Assembly: GCF_025210165.1 (NCBI RefSeq)
Contig: NZ_JAOASI010000009.1
Span: forward strand, 1-64,000
Source: Tepidibacter sp.
Lineage (GTDB): Bacteria; Bacillota; Clostridia; Peptostreptococcales; Peptostreptococcaceae
Direction: 5' to 3'
Length of the DNA: 64,000 nt
Positions 49,349-57,456 of the stretch are shown here, one piece after another. The notes below the pieces were generated by a model, which was not told where the DNA came from, did not search any database, and worked only from the letters and a program-made list of their open reading frames with translations. The position numbers and the translations under genes are program-made. Numbering within the stretch: position 1 is the stretch's first letter; each line of letters starts with the position of its first letter.

Positions 49349-51704
49349 GAGCAGTTCTTTCAATAATTGCATCCTGCATTTGTCGGGACAGGTTGACGAA
49401 CTGAGTGCTATAACCAGCTACACGAACAAGTAAATCTTTATAATCCTCAGGTTTTTCTTGTGCTTTTCTAAGAACTTCAGTTGATATTGTATTAAACTGA
49501 ACATGGAACGCACCAAGTGCAAAGAATGACTGCACCATGCACCCTAAGTTACTTTGACCTCGCTTGGTCGCTACCATATCTTCGTTAACACGTAGGTTTA
49601 GTAAAGTTCCTCCAGAGTGAACATCTTGATTTAATTTTGCTGCAGAACGCATTGCAGCTAGAGGTGTTGATGTATCTGATCCTGCAAATGGTGAAACACC
49701 TTCTGATAGTGGCATTCTGGCTTTTCTACCACAAGGTGTTGCTCCCACAACTTTTCCTGTTGGAAGATAGTTAGATATTCCCATAAATGCAGTAAGGAAA
49801 GGACTACCATTGATGTCTAAATAGCTGTGTACCTTTTGATAATAGTGGTTCGCTATTTTTATTGCAATATCATCAACATAATCAATATCGTTCCCATACT
49901 TAGGAATTGAAAGTGCTTGTTCTCTTAATTCATCATAACCTTCCCAGTTTACATCTAGTGCGTATAACAATTCAGAAAGAGATACAACTTCATCCTCAAA
50001 GACTAATTTCTTAATTGCAGCAAGTGAATTGGCTGTTACTGCTAAACCTATCCCTGTCAGCACTGGCCCTATATTATATTTAGCTCCAGCATCAACTAAA
50101 TCTTTTCCATTTTTCATACAATCCTCAATACAAGAAGATAGGAATGGTCTAGGCACCATTTCTTTATGAAGTTTTTGAGCTAGAACCGTAGCAATTACAG
50201 ACTGTTCAATGAAATAGTCAAACTGCTTGTAGAAAGCTTCTTCAACTTCTTCATAAGATTTGAATAATTTTGCATCCTTTTCAGCTATACTGACTTGTTC
50301 GCCAGTTAAACGACTGCATCCTCCATTAAGTGCAAACTCAAGGGCAGCCGTGAAATTCACGTTTGCAGCCGATGTCCATTCGCTAGTTTTCCTAAAATGA
50401 GGTACTACACATCCACAATTATTCCAGTCTCTAGCATCTTCTGGCTCATACCCTGAATTAATAAGCATCTGATAACCTGCAGAATCATTATGAATGGCTG
50501 GAAAACCTGTCCCTTTGCTAACTAAATGCGTTATGGCATTCACAAATTCCGTGGGTGCATCTTGATGAAGACGGACACTTAATCCTGGCTGATGTGTTTT
50601 TACTCTTTCAGTTGCTTTTAAGCACATGTATGATAATGGATTTGTACCATCCTTGCCATCTCTTCTTTTACCACCAACAGTAAGATTCTGAAACTGGTTG
50701 TAACCAGCAAAGAACTCTGCTGTATTGGCTGAAATCGTCCATACCCATTCTGAGTACTTAATCCAAAGACAATCTATTAGCTCTTGAACTTTCTTATCAG
50801 TGGTTTCGCCTTTTTCTATATCAGTTTTATAAAATGGATACATGTATTGATCAAATCGACCTGGATTTAACGCAAGTGGGTTTTCAGAAAGTATTCCACC
50901 GACTTGAGTGAACCAAACAAACTGAATAGCCTCATAAAACGTTTCAGGAGGTTTAGCTGGAACCTTAGAGCAAATACGTCCGATCTCATAAAGCTCTGAT
51001 TTTCGTTTTGAATCCTGTTCATCCTCAGCTAACATAATTGCTTTTTTAGAATAGCGCATAGCAAGAGTAATAATCCCTTGAGAAGTTAGTATAATTGATT
51101 CATAAAACTCTCTCTTCTTCAAATCTTCAATTGATGTCATACCTACTGACTTCATTTTTTCCTTAGCATCATCAATAATTCCTTGAAATCCTTTTTTAAA
51201 CAAAACATCTTCATAATCTGGTGTTATTTCACCTACTGCTTGACGCCATTTAGAGTCATTATCAACGAAACCAGTATCAACTACAAGTTTTGCTGTCTCA
51301 GAAGGTAATTGTGCTAAAAAGGCTTCCTCGAGAGATTTACCTTCCCAATATGGGAAAATTTCATTTCTAACAAATTCTCTTTGTTCTTCATTCATCTCAT
51401 AAGGATCTTGAACACGTTTATCAAAATTGTCCATTTCCTTATCAACCCAAGTCCAAGAAAATTCAGGTGTTAGAATTCCACATTTTCGAAACTCACCCGT
51501 GGCACCAACAATAAGCTCATCGTCAAAAATTGTCACTACCAGTTCTTCACATGTTTTCTTAAAGGCTTTCGCTCTTCTAATAGGAACAGCTTCACTTTCC
51601 GATGACTTATGCGATTCAGTCCAAATTCTGGCTCTTTCATAAGAAATCGCTGGTTTAGAATTAATATAGTTTTCTTTAGCATTTTGAATTCTTTTTGTAA
51701 GCAT
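49335..51704 (-). CDS. Glycyl radical enzyme of unknown substrate
   Basis: A 789-residue member of the PFL/glycyl radical superfamily. The radical glycine is Gly764 in LLVRVAGYSTQFVNLSRQMQ. The thiyl cysteine is Cys432 in WNNCGCVVPHFRK, with another cysteine two residues earlier. The usual eliminase or decarboxylase glutamate two residues after the cysteine (GCVE in choline, diol and hydroxyproline enzymes) is replaced by Val434. It therefore does not match those groups, nor the adjacent-cysteine pair of pyruvate formate-lyase. Its substrate cannot be assigned. The start is the ATG at 51704, eight bases from AAAGG; the ATG three codons earlier is too near that site. It forms an operon with a short activase behind an XRE-cupin gene. 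Confidence 0.85.
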   Translation of the reverse strand: MLTKRIQNAKENYINSKPAISYERARIWTESHKSSESEAVPIRRAKAFKKTCEELVVTIFDDELIVGATGEFRKCGILTPEFSWTWVDKEMDNFDKRVQDPYEMNEEQREFVRNEIFPYWEGKSLEEAFLAQLPSETAKLVVDTGFVDNDSKWRQAVGEITPDYEDVLFKKGFQGIIDDAKEKMKSVGMTSIEDLKKREFYESIILTSQGIITLAMRYSKKAIMLAEDEQDSKRKSELYEIGRICSKVPAKPPETFYEAIQFVWFTQVGGILSENPLALNPGRFDQYMYPFYKTDIEKGETTDKKVQELIDCLWIKYSEWVWTISANTAEFFAGYNQFQNLTVGGKRRDGKDGTNPLSYMCLKATERVKTHQPGLSVRLHQDAPTEFVNAITHLVSKGTGFPAIHNDSAGYQMLINSGYEPEDARDWNNCGCVVPHFRKTSEWTSAANVNFTAALEFALNGGCSRLTGEQVSIAEKDAKLFKSYEEVEEAFYKQFDYFIEQSVIATVLAQKLHKEMVPRPFLSSCIEDCMKNGKDLVDAGAKYNIGPVLTGIGLAVTANSLAAIKKLVFEDEVVSLSELLYALDVNWEGYDELREQALSIPKYGNDIDYVDDIAIKIANHYYQKVHSYLDINGSPFLTAFMGISNYLPTGKVVGATPCGRKARMPLSEGVSPFAGSDTSTPLAAMRSAAKLNQDVHSGGTLLNLRVNEDMVATKRGQSNLGCMVQSFFALGAFHVQFNTISTEVLRKAQEKPEDYKDLLVRVAGYSTQFVNLSRQMQDAIIERTAHGSF

Positions 51705-51760
51705 AAAATTCATCCTTTCTCATATCAAACTTTAGTTGTTATATTGAATTTTTATATTTT

Positions 51761-51780
51761 ATAACATACACACGTGTTAT
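51761..51780. promoter_or_regulatory. Candidate operator before the glycyl radical enzyme gene
   Basis: ATAACATACACACGTGTTAT is an imperfect palindrome in the 107-base gap between the regulator and enzyme genes. It contains ATAACATA, the octamer repeated three times before the regulator gene. It is likely to be a binding site of that regulator. Confidence 0.5.
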
Positions 51781-51811
51781 AAATTAACCAGAACCAATGG
51801 TTCCGGCTAGT

Positions 51812-52357
51812 TTAATATTTTACAATACTCTGGAAAATCACTTCATCCTCAAACGGATTGCTGTAACTGTGTTCCAAACTAGAATTGAACTTTAATGCTG
51901 AAGGTGCTGTCATATCATAAACTTGCCCATCTACTGTCAATCTGAGCACGCCTTTTGTCACAACAATATGTTCCTCTGTTGATTTCAAATGTGGTGTCGA
52001 TACGTGATGTCCTCCCTGATAAATAGTAATATAAAAATACTCAAATCCCGTCATTGGGTTATAAGGGAAAACATCATGAAGGACCATTTTTCCATCCGAT
52101 TCATAGACAGGCTCAATATTGCATATATCAATAACATCATGATTCTCATCGCCTGACCCTAATAACTCAGAAAACGAAACTTTAAGCCCTGTTGCAATCT
52201 TCCATAAAACTGAAATTGTTGGGTTAGATTTACCTCTTTCAATCTGACCAAGCATTGCTTTACTAACTCCAGTTAGCGTAGATGTTTCTTCAAGAGTCAA
52301 GCTTCTTTCAACCCTTACTTGCTTCAGAACAGAACCAATACTTTGTGTAGGATCCAT
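51812..52357 (-). CDS. XRE-family regulator with C-terminal cupin domain
   Basis: A 181-residue transcription factor. The N-terminal helix-turn-helix (~8-62) reads RSLTLEETSTLTGVSKAMLG then QIERGKSNPTISVLWKIATG, a standard XRE fold. The C-terminal cupin (~100-181) has GGHHVSTPHLKSTEEHIVVT and GVLRLTVDGQVYDM, so it probably senses a small molecule. It sits directly upstream of the glycyl radical enzyme and its activase on the same strand. The start is the ATG at 52357 behind GAGGAG; a TTG one codon earlier is less likely. It probably controls this catabolic block in response to its substrate. Confidence 0.9.
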   Translation of the reverse strand: MDPTQSIGSVLKQVRVERSLTLEETSTLTGVSKAMLGQIERGKSNPTISVLWKIATGLKVSFSELLGSGDENHDVIDICNIEPVYESDGKMVLHDVFPYNPMTGFEYFYITIYQGGHHVSTPHLKSTEEHIVVTKGVLRLTVDGQVYDMTAPSALKFNSSLEHSYSNPFEDEVIFQSIVKY

Positions 52358-52410
52358 CAATTCTCCTCTCTTCCCTTAATATCATAGAACTTGAAATAAT
52401 TAAATATGCT

Positions 52411-52448
52411 ATAACATATTTTAACCAATTATAACATACGATAACATT
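52411..52448. promoter_or_regulatory. Three phased ATAACAT sites before the XRE-cupin gene
   Basis: ATAACATA at 52411 and 52431 and ATAACATT at 52441 are spaced 20 and 10 bases apart, that is, on one face of the helix. A related site lies before the enzyme gene at 51761. This is a strong candidate for an autoregulatory operator. Confidence 0.55.
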
Positions 52449-52572
52449 TTCAGCAAATATTTATTCATATTTAGAATTATAAAATCGCGAAATTGCTATG
52501 CAAAATCACGCCAATTAATAAGCCTCAGATTTATTGACTTCAGTTTCTAGGACAGGTAATAATATTTTAAAA

Positions 52573-52603
52573 AACCTCCACCATATTAAATCAGGTGGAG
52601 GTT
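52573..52603 (-). terminator. Terminator of the TruA-like gene
   Basis: A 10-bp GC-rich stem (AACCTCCACC / GGTGGAGGTT) with T6 following on the minus strand. It lies beyond the right copy of the 19-bp repeat. Confidence 0.88.
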
Positions 52604-52642
52604 TAACTCTATAAATTAATCTCGATTTATGTGAGATTTAGA

Positions 52643-52661
52643 GTTATGTTTCATATAGTGT
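52643..52661. repeat. Direct repeat, right copy (19 bp)
   Basis: An exact second copy of the repeat at 48381, placed 18 bases after the stop codon of the TruA-like gene and before its terminator. It marks the likely right edge of a transferred block. Confidence 0.85.
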
Positions 52662-52678
52662 TTAAATATTTATATTAA

Positions 52679-53425
52679 CTAGTATTCAACACTTAATAAA
52701 CAAAGTGCTCCTGCACTAGCTTTATGACCTACATCATCCATATCTTTAGATTTAAAAGCTTTCTCAATCATATTCATAGGTAATTGACCAAGACCCACTT
52801 GAATTAGCGTACCAACTATTACTCTTTCCATATTTAATAAAAATCCATTTGCTGTCATAGTAATAATAATTTCATTTCTAGTTTCTCTTACATCAAGAGA
52901 CACTATTTTTTTAATTGATTTTCTTGTTTTCTTATTAGTAGTAAAAGCTAAGAAATCATGTTCCCCTACAAGGTAATTTGCAGCTTTTTTAATTTTATCT
53001 ACATCTACTATTTGATTCATTAAGTTAACATATTGTCTCTCAAACAAAGGACGATTAGGAGCATCTTTTTTCCATAAACGATACTCATAAGTCAAGCTTT
53101 TCATTAAGTATCTACTATGAAATCTTTCATCCGCAGTTTCTACCGATAATATAATAATATCATCAGTTAAATATTTTTCGAAATAATCAAAGATTTCTTT
53201 TTCCTCTAAACGACTATTTGGTGCTATAAAATTGACAATTTGTCCTTTAGCATGTACTCCAGCATAAGTATTAACTGCACTAATAACCTCTACTTCTTCT
53301 TCATAAAGCTTTGATAATATTAATTCTAATTTACCTTGAATACTCTTTTCTAGTTTACCTTTTGATTTATTATACCCCGTATACTTTCTACCATCATAAG
53401 CTATCATCATCTTATAGTTTTGCAT
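52679..53425 (-). CDS. TruA-like pseudouridine synthase paralogue with altered catalytic site
   Basis: A 248-residue protein with the full TruA fold. MMIAYDGRKYTGY, QGKLELILSKLY, AGVHAKGQIVNF, SLTYEYRLW, EHDFLAFT and GFLLNMERVIVGTL all align with tRNA pseudouridine synthase A. The catalytic motif should read RTDAGVHA. Here it reads NTYAGVHA, so the arginine is Asn52 and the aspartate nucleophile is Tyr54. Every other landmark is kept, and the frame is open, with an AAGGAGG start site. TruA enzymes modify positions 38-40 of tRNAs. Without the aspartate this protein should not isomerise uridine. It may retain RNA binding or be decaying. Clostridia usually have a second TruA elsewhere. Confidence 0.82.
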   Translation of the reverse strand: MQNYKMMIAYDGRKYTGYNKSKGKLEKSIQGKLELILSKLYEEEVEVISAVNTYAGVHAKGQIVNFIAPNSRLEEKEIFDYFEKYLTDDIIILSVETADERFHSRYLMKSLTYEYRLWKKDAPNRPLFERQYVNLMNQIVDVDKIKKAANYLVGEHDFLAFTTNKKTRKSIKKIVSLDVRETRNEIIITMTANGFLLNMERVIVGTLIQVGLGQLPMNMIEKAFKSKDMDDVGHKASAGALCLLSVEY

Positions 53426-53469
53426 TTAAATCCTCCTTTTTCTAAATGTCAATCAATACATTCTATCTT

Positions 53470-53618
53470 GAATACTCCCACCACTTAGGCACTAAAAAAA
53501 CGTGCCTTGAAGTGGGGGATTCTAAGGAAGTTTACTAATTATTTTTCAACCTAAAAATTAGGAAGTCTTATTCCTTATGGTTAATCCAAGATAACCGTAT
53601 ACTATTGGTTAAAAACCT
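53470..53618 (-). ncRNA. Right end and probable guide (omega) RNA of the tnpB element
   Basis: Immediately after the tnpB stop there is a non-coding segment that ends in a long hairpin: CCCACCACTTAGGCAC with GTGCCTTGAAGTGGG (53477-53516), plus smaller stems around 53550-53610. In IS200/IS605-type elements the right end carries such a hairpin and is transcribed as the guide RNA for TnpB. The exact ends cannot be fixed by reading. Confidence 0.5.
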
Positions 53619-54887
53619 TTAGCTTACATTTATTCTTTTAGGGCTAAGATATTCTTTGTATTGTAAATCAATTTTAGTTATATTGCTTTTTCTTAATATA
53701 TTTAAAGCACCATTAACATCAGCATTTATTATAATATTTGTATTTGATTTATATAATCCACGTTTCACACGTTTACCACTAAAAGTATAAGCTTTATTAT
53801 CAAAAGCTTTATATGTTGGTATACTATCATTTGCTAGAAAGTCAGCTTTGGAAGTATAGCTTTCTTCCTGCTCTACAAATGATATATTATGTCTTTTGCA
53901 TTGATAATTGAGTTTATCTCTTAATTGCCCTATTGGTAAGTTAACAAAGTTTTGATTATTAGATTTACCTATATTAGAATCTTGCTGAATAGTAGGATTA
54001 TAGCCTATAATAAGAGTTCCTATATCATTGTTAATACAATAGTCTATAATGATTTTAGCAGATTTATTAAGATAATCATTTACTTTATTGTTACGTTTAT
54101 TCCAAAGTTGTTTTTGTCTATTAGTAGTTGTTTTAATTTTTTGCTTATCTTTTATACTTTGTAACTTTGAATTAACCTTATTGGCATGAGCATTAATACT
54201 TTTAAGTTTTTTACCATCAATAATAAAAGATTTTCCACTATTAGTAACGCAAGTAGCGAGATTATCTATACCAATATCTATTGCAAGTGAATTATTTTTA
54301 TTGTAAGTTTCCTTTGATTCTTCAATTTCATAAATGTATTGAATTTCAAAGAACCTTGCATTTGATTTAGGTAGTATTCTTATTTCTTTAATCTTTTTAT
54401 CTATAAGATTTGAAGGGTATTTAACTTTAACTTTACCATATAATCGTCTGAATGATGTACTCATTGGTATAGTAAAATAACCATCTTTTAAGCTAAATTC
54501 AGCAAATATAAGATTAAAAAAACTATCTCTTTTAAGGTATTTAGGTAGTTTAATATCTGAATATTGATAACTTCCTTTTTTGGCTAATTCAATTAAAGCA
54601 AAAAATGATTTAAAGTTTCTATCAACAACTTTCATTGTTTGTTGTGCTGAATTACTATTTAAAAGAGCATAATTTTCATTGTCTTTACAAAGTTTGTAAT
54701 TACTTTCATAAGATAAATATTTTTTTTCAGTAAAAAAGTATTGTCTTACATTGTATAAAGCAACATTATATATATTTTTTGATAAAAAACATAATTCTTT
54801 TATAACTTTGTATTCATCAGCAGATAAATTTTTAAGTTGTTGTTTTTGGATACCAAACAATATGTTTTTAGTTTTGCCTTTAGCCAT
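53619..54887 (-). CDS. tnpB: TnpB RNA-guided nuclease (OrfB), RuvC type
   Basis: A 422-residue TnpB, ancestor-type relative of Cas12. The N-terminal wedge and recognition part (~1-190) is followed by a split RuvC domain: SLAIDIGIDNLATCVT (first Asp, ~213), FVEQEESYTSKAD (Glu, ~340) and INADVNGALNILRK (last Asp, ~395). All three acidic residues are kept. The usual zinc finger between the second and third motifs (two CxxC pairs) is missing; the stretch reads FSGKRVKRGLYKSN, as in a clostridial sub-branch without Zn ligands. TnpB cuts DNA next to a short motif under guidance of RNA from the element's right end, helping the element persist. The start has AGGAGGG. Confidence 0.92.
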   Translation of the reverse strand: MAKGKTKNILFGIQKQQLKNLSADEYKVIKELCFLSKNIYNVALYNVRQYFFTEKKYLSYESNYKLCKDNENYALLNSNSAQQTMKVVDRNFKSFFALIELAKKGSYQYSDIKLPKYLKRDSFFNLIFAEFSLKDGYFTIPMSTSFRRLYGKVKVKYPSNLIDKKIKEIRILPKSNARFFEIQYIYEIEESKETYNKNNSLAIDIGIDNLATCVTNSGKSFIIDGKKLKSINAHANKVNSKLQSIKDKQKIKTTTNRQKQLWNKRNNKVNDYLNKSAKIIIDYCINNDIGTLIIGYNPTIQQDSNIGKSNNQNFVNLPIGQLRDKLNYQCKRHNISFVEQEESYTSKADFLANDSIPTYKAFDNKAYTFSGKRVKRGLYKSNTNIIINADVNGALNILRKSNITKIDLQYKEYLSPKRINVS

Positions 54888-55006
54888 ACTATTCCCTCCT
54901 TTCTTAATTATTTATAGTATAATTATATAATAAAATTGAGAATTTGCAAATGGTTTCTTTTGAAAGTGGCTAGTTTTAAAAGAAAAGGTCAAAGGCAACG
55001 ATTCAC

Positions 55007-55035
55007 CTCCACCTTAACTGCGTTTGAAGGTGGAG
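55007..55035. repeat. Left-end hairpin of the tnpB element
   Basis: CTCCACCTT, eleven bases, AAGGTGGAG lies upstream of tnpB. It is followed on the plus strand by TCCTCTCGCCGAATAAAG, a probable element boundary. Confidence 0.65.
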
Positions 55036-55075
55036 TCCTCTCGCCGAATAAAGATAGATTTATATATAATAATGC

Positions 55076-55330
55076 CTAACCACACCCTATTTGGAAAATA
55101 AAAATAGATATATGACTAAAAAAAGAAAGACCTTTTTGTATTCCTTCCTTAATTCCTTTATTTTTAGCTTTATTAAGTGCACTTATCTTATCCTTTAATA
55201 TTTTAGATCTCATCTCATATATCATTCTCTGCTCATCATCATTACTAAGTCTTTCAAGCTCGTCCTTTGCTTCTTTTATCTCTTCTATACTCATTTCTAA
55301 TTCTCTAACCTTCTTATCATCAAAAGCACC
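55076..55330 (-). pseudogene. C-terminal remnant of an Rpn/PD-(D/E)XK family transposase-like nuclease
   Basis: About 80 residues match the conserved tail of Rpn recombination-promoting nucleases: AFDDKKVRELEMSIEEIKEA then LERLSNDDEQRMIYEMRSKI and KDKISALNKAKNKGIKEG. The nuclease domain is gone, stopped by TGA upstream, and the end has drifted to SFFSHISIFIFQIGCG. The tnpB element lies just beyond, so the insertion may have broken the gene. No gene was seen in the following 280 bases (55331-55609), which are AT-rich. Confidence 0.75.
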
Positions 55331-55609
55331 TCATATATCTCTATAAATCAATATATTTTATACTAACTCTACACCATTTTTCAGATTTACGTCTAGGTGT
55401 TTTCTGGATAATTTTTTTATTCATATATGAAATTTTTATTTTAAAGTTCTATAGATTAATTTATCCCAACACTGTAATACTGTAGTATTATTTAGGTGCA
55501 ATTTACTTTTCTATTTTATAGTGTATTTTTCCTTTTTCTCGTTAATCATATACCAAATTACAATTCTCCCCCCAATGCTTTTTGCATTAATGGTTTAAAT
55601 TAAGTTGTA

Positions 55610-57456
55610 TTACTTTAAATTTTTCTCAGCATCTTTCCTCTGTATAGTGTAATAATATAATACATTTATTATTTTATCATCAACATCTAATTCGTCTAAG
55701 TTTTCAAAATTATTAGTATGAATTATTTCTTTTGTAATCTTCAATTGCTCAGGTGATAGACTTTTAAATTTTGTCCACCATTTATTTGTAATTCCATTGT
55801 TTTTATAATACATTCTATAAACAATAAGTGCTTCTGGCATATATAACAATTTTTCAAATTCTTCTTCATTTTTTCCAAACGCCTCTTCAAAAAAACTTCT
55901 TCCTCTCCCTATTTTGCCTTTTGTAGAGTTCAAAATAGCTTGTATGGCTCTAATATACTTTCTATTCCAATGTTTTCCTATATATGTTCTATTATTAAAA
56001 TATTCATGATCAGTTATTGGATGATATTTCATAGGAAATGAATAAATACTAATTCCTAATTCTTCACACAAATCTATATTCATTTTTAGTCTATAAAATA
56101 ATTCAATTGGTTTGTCATTATAATTATATAATAAATAGTTAGACATATTTGTAATCCTATAGTTAGCAGCTATTCTAATTGCTTTTTCATAAATATTTCT
56201 TATTCCCCATGTGTCAAAAGCAATTCTTAATGGTCTAATTGGAATTTCCGATAATTTTTTCATTCTTTCGTCCGTTAATAGCTTAGCTTCTAAACCTTGA
56301 TTAAAATCGACATATCTAACTTTAGGTTTTTTTGAATATATTTTTTCAAAATAAGGCTTAAAATAGTAATGAATTGCTAATATATTATCTTTAGTTGCTA
56401 TCACTTCATCTAATAGATTATATTCTTTTAATAACTCATATGCTTCAGATTGCTTCTCTTCCGAAAGTTTTTTCATAAGTTCCTTATAATGCTTTATAAT
56501 ACATTTTATATAACCTCTATTATTATAGTCATTTTTAAGTGCCTTGATCGCTACTTCATACTTGTTAGGTTCAATGAATTTTGTTTTTTTATCAAATCCA
56601 GATGCTTTGATTTCATCAATAATTTATCAAATTTTTCTGAAGCTAAAACATTGTTATCTAATAGTAATAAATTTCTTTTTTCTCCAAATTTGTCTCTTAC
56701 ATATTCAATTTGTCCTTGCATTCCAATATATCCGTTATATTCCGGCTCTATTATAGGCACCAGACAAAAAGAGCATCTGTTAATACAGCCCCTCGTCATA
56801 TATCCATAGTATCCATCATTTTCTGGATAAGTATAATCTATTTCTTCCAGTATAGAATAATCTAGTGGTAAATTATCTATAATAATATCGTTATCATCTA
56901 AAATTCCGGGTTCATTTAACAATCCAGACCACGGTTTTATCCCTGTAGCTTTCTCTAGCTCATTTGGCAAGACGCTAGCTGCTACTCCTCCAACATGAAC
57001 TTGATCTTTAAATTTGCATAACTCCTTAAATGAATTAATCGTTTCAACAGTCTTTTTCCAATGAAATGTAAATAATGTGCTAATACAAATTCTATCCCAA
57101 CTTGGATTTTCTAAATAATTTTTCTTTCTATAGTAGTCTTTGTAATACATTAGATTTTCTGGTACAAACTTACTTTCAGATAATGAAGTTAAAAACTTTA
57201 AATCCTCTTTAAACCCCCTCTTTATAAATCGTTGAATCTTGTCCTTATATTTAAACCATTCAACATTATCATCAATATTATATAGTTTTTTTATCAATTC
57301 CTTGTATATTTCTCTAATTACAAATTCTTTAAATTCACCTTTATAGAACACAACATCATCACCTAATTGTCTATGATATGTTGCTAATTTCATAAGTCCC
57401 ATAGGCGGATATTTATTTTTATAATTTGGTTCTACCAATAATACTTTTCTAGTCAT
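55610..57456 (-). pseudogene. Cobalamin-type radical SAM protein split by a frameshift
   Basis: Two frames together make one protein of about 615 residues. The first (57456 to 56551) opens MTRKVLLVEPNYKNKYPPMG, a B12-binding-like domain, and contains the radical SAM cluster motif RGCINRCSFC at ~222-232. The second (to 55610) carries IPIRPLRIAFDTWGIRNIYE and YLLYNYNDKPIELFYRLKMN, the second half of the barrel. Restoring one A around 56621-56625 changes DKLLMKSK to DKIIDEIKASGFDKKTKF and joins them without a stop. The start overlaps the preceding stop by one base (TAATG). It is the last gene of the nurA-herA operon. Substrate unknown. It could be a real mutation or a sequencing error. Confidence 0.8.

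Larger units (their letters stand above)
53470..55045 (-). mobile_element. IS200/IS605-type element carrying only tnpB (IS1341-like)
   Basis: About 1.6 kb: a hairpin end at 53476-53518, the tnpB gene, and an opposite hairpin end at 55007-55035. No tnpA (HUH Y1 transposase) is found on either side, so any movement would need a TnpA in trans. It lies next to a decayed Rpn-type transposase. Confidence 0.75.

Noticed and set aside
49335..51704. Naming the second glycyl radical enzyme as hydroxyproline dehydratase, choline lyase or formate acetyltransferase
   Set aside because: The length is similar, but the Cys-x-Glu or adjacent-cysteine active-site signatures of those enzymes are absent, and none of their pathway partners is nearby.
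51812..52357. The XRE gene as a phage repressor
   Set aside because: A C-terminal cupin domain and linkage to a metabolic operon indicate a metabolite-responsive regulator. No phage genes are near.
56551..57456. Two separate genes for the radical SAM halves
   Set aside because: The second frame has fifty or so matching codons before its first ATG, no ribosome binding site, and only half a barrel. One added base makes a single protein.
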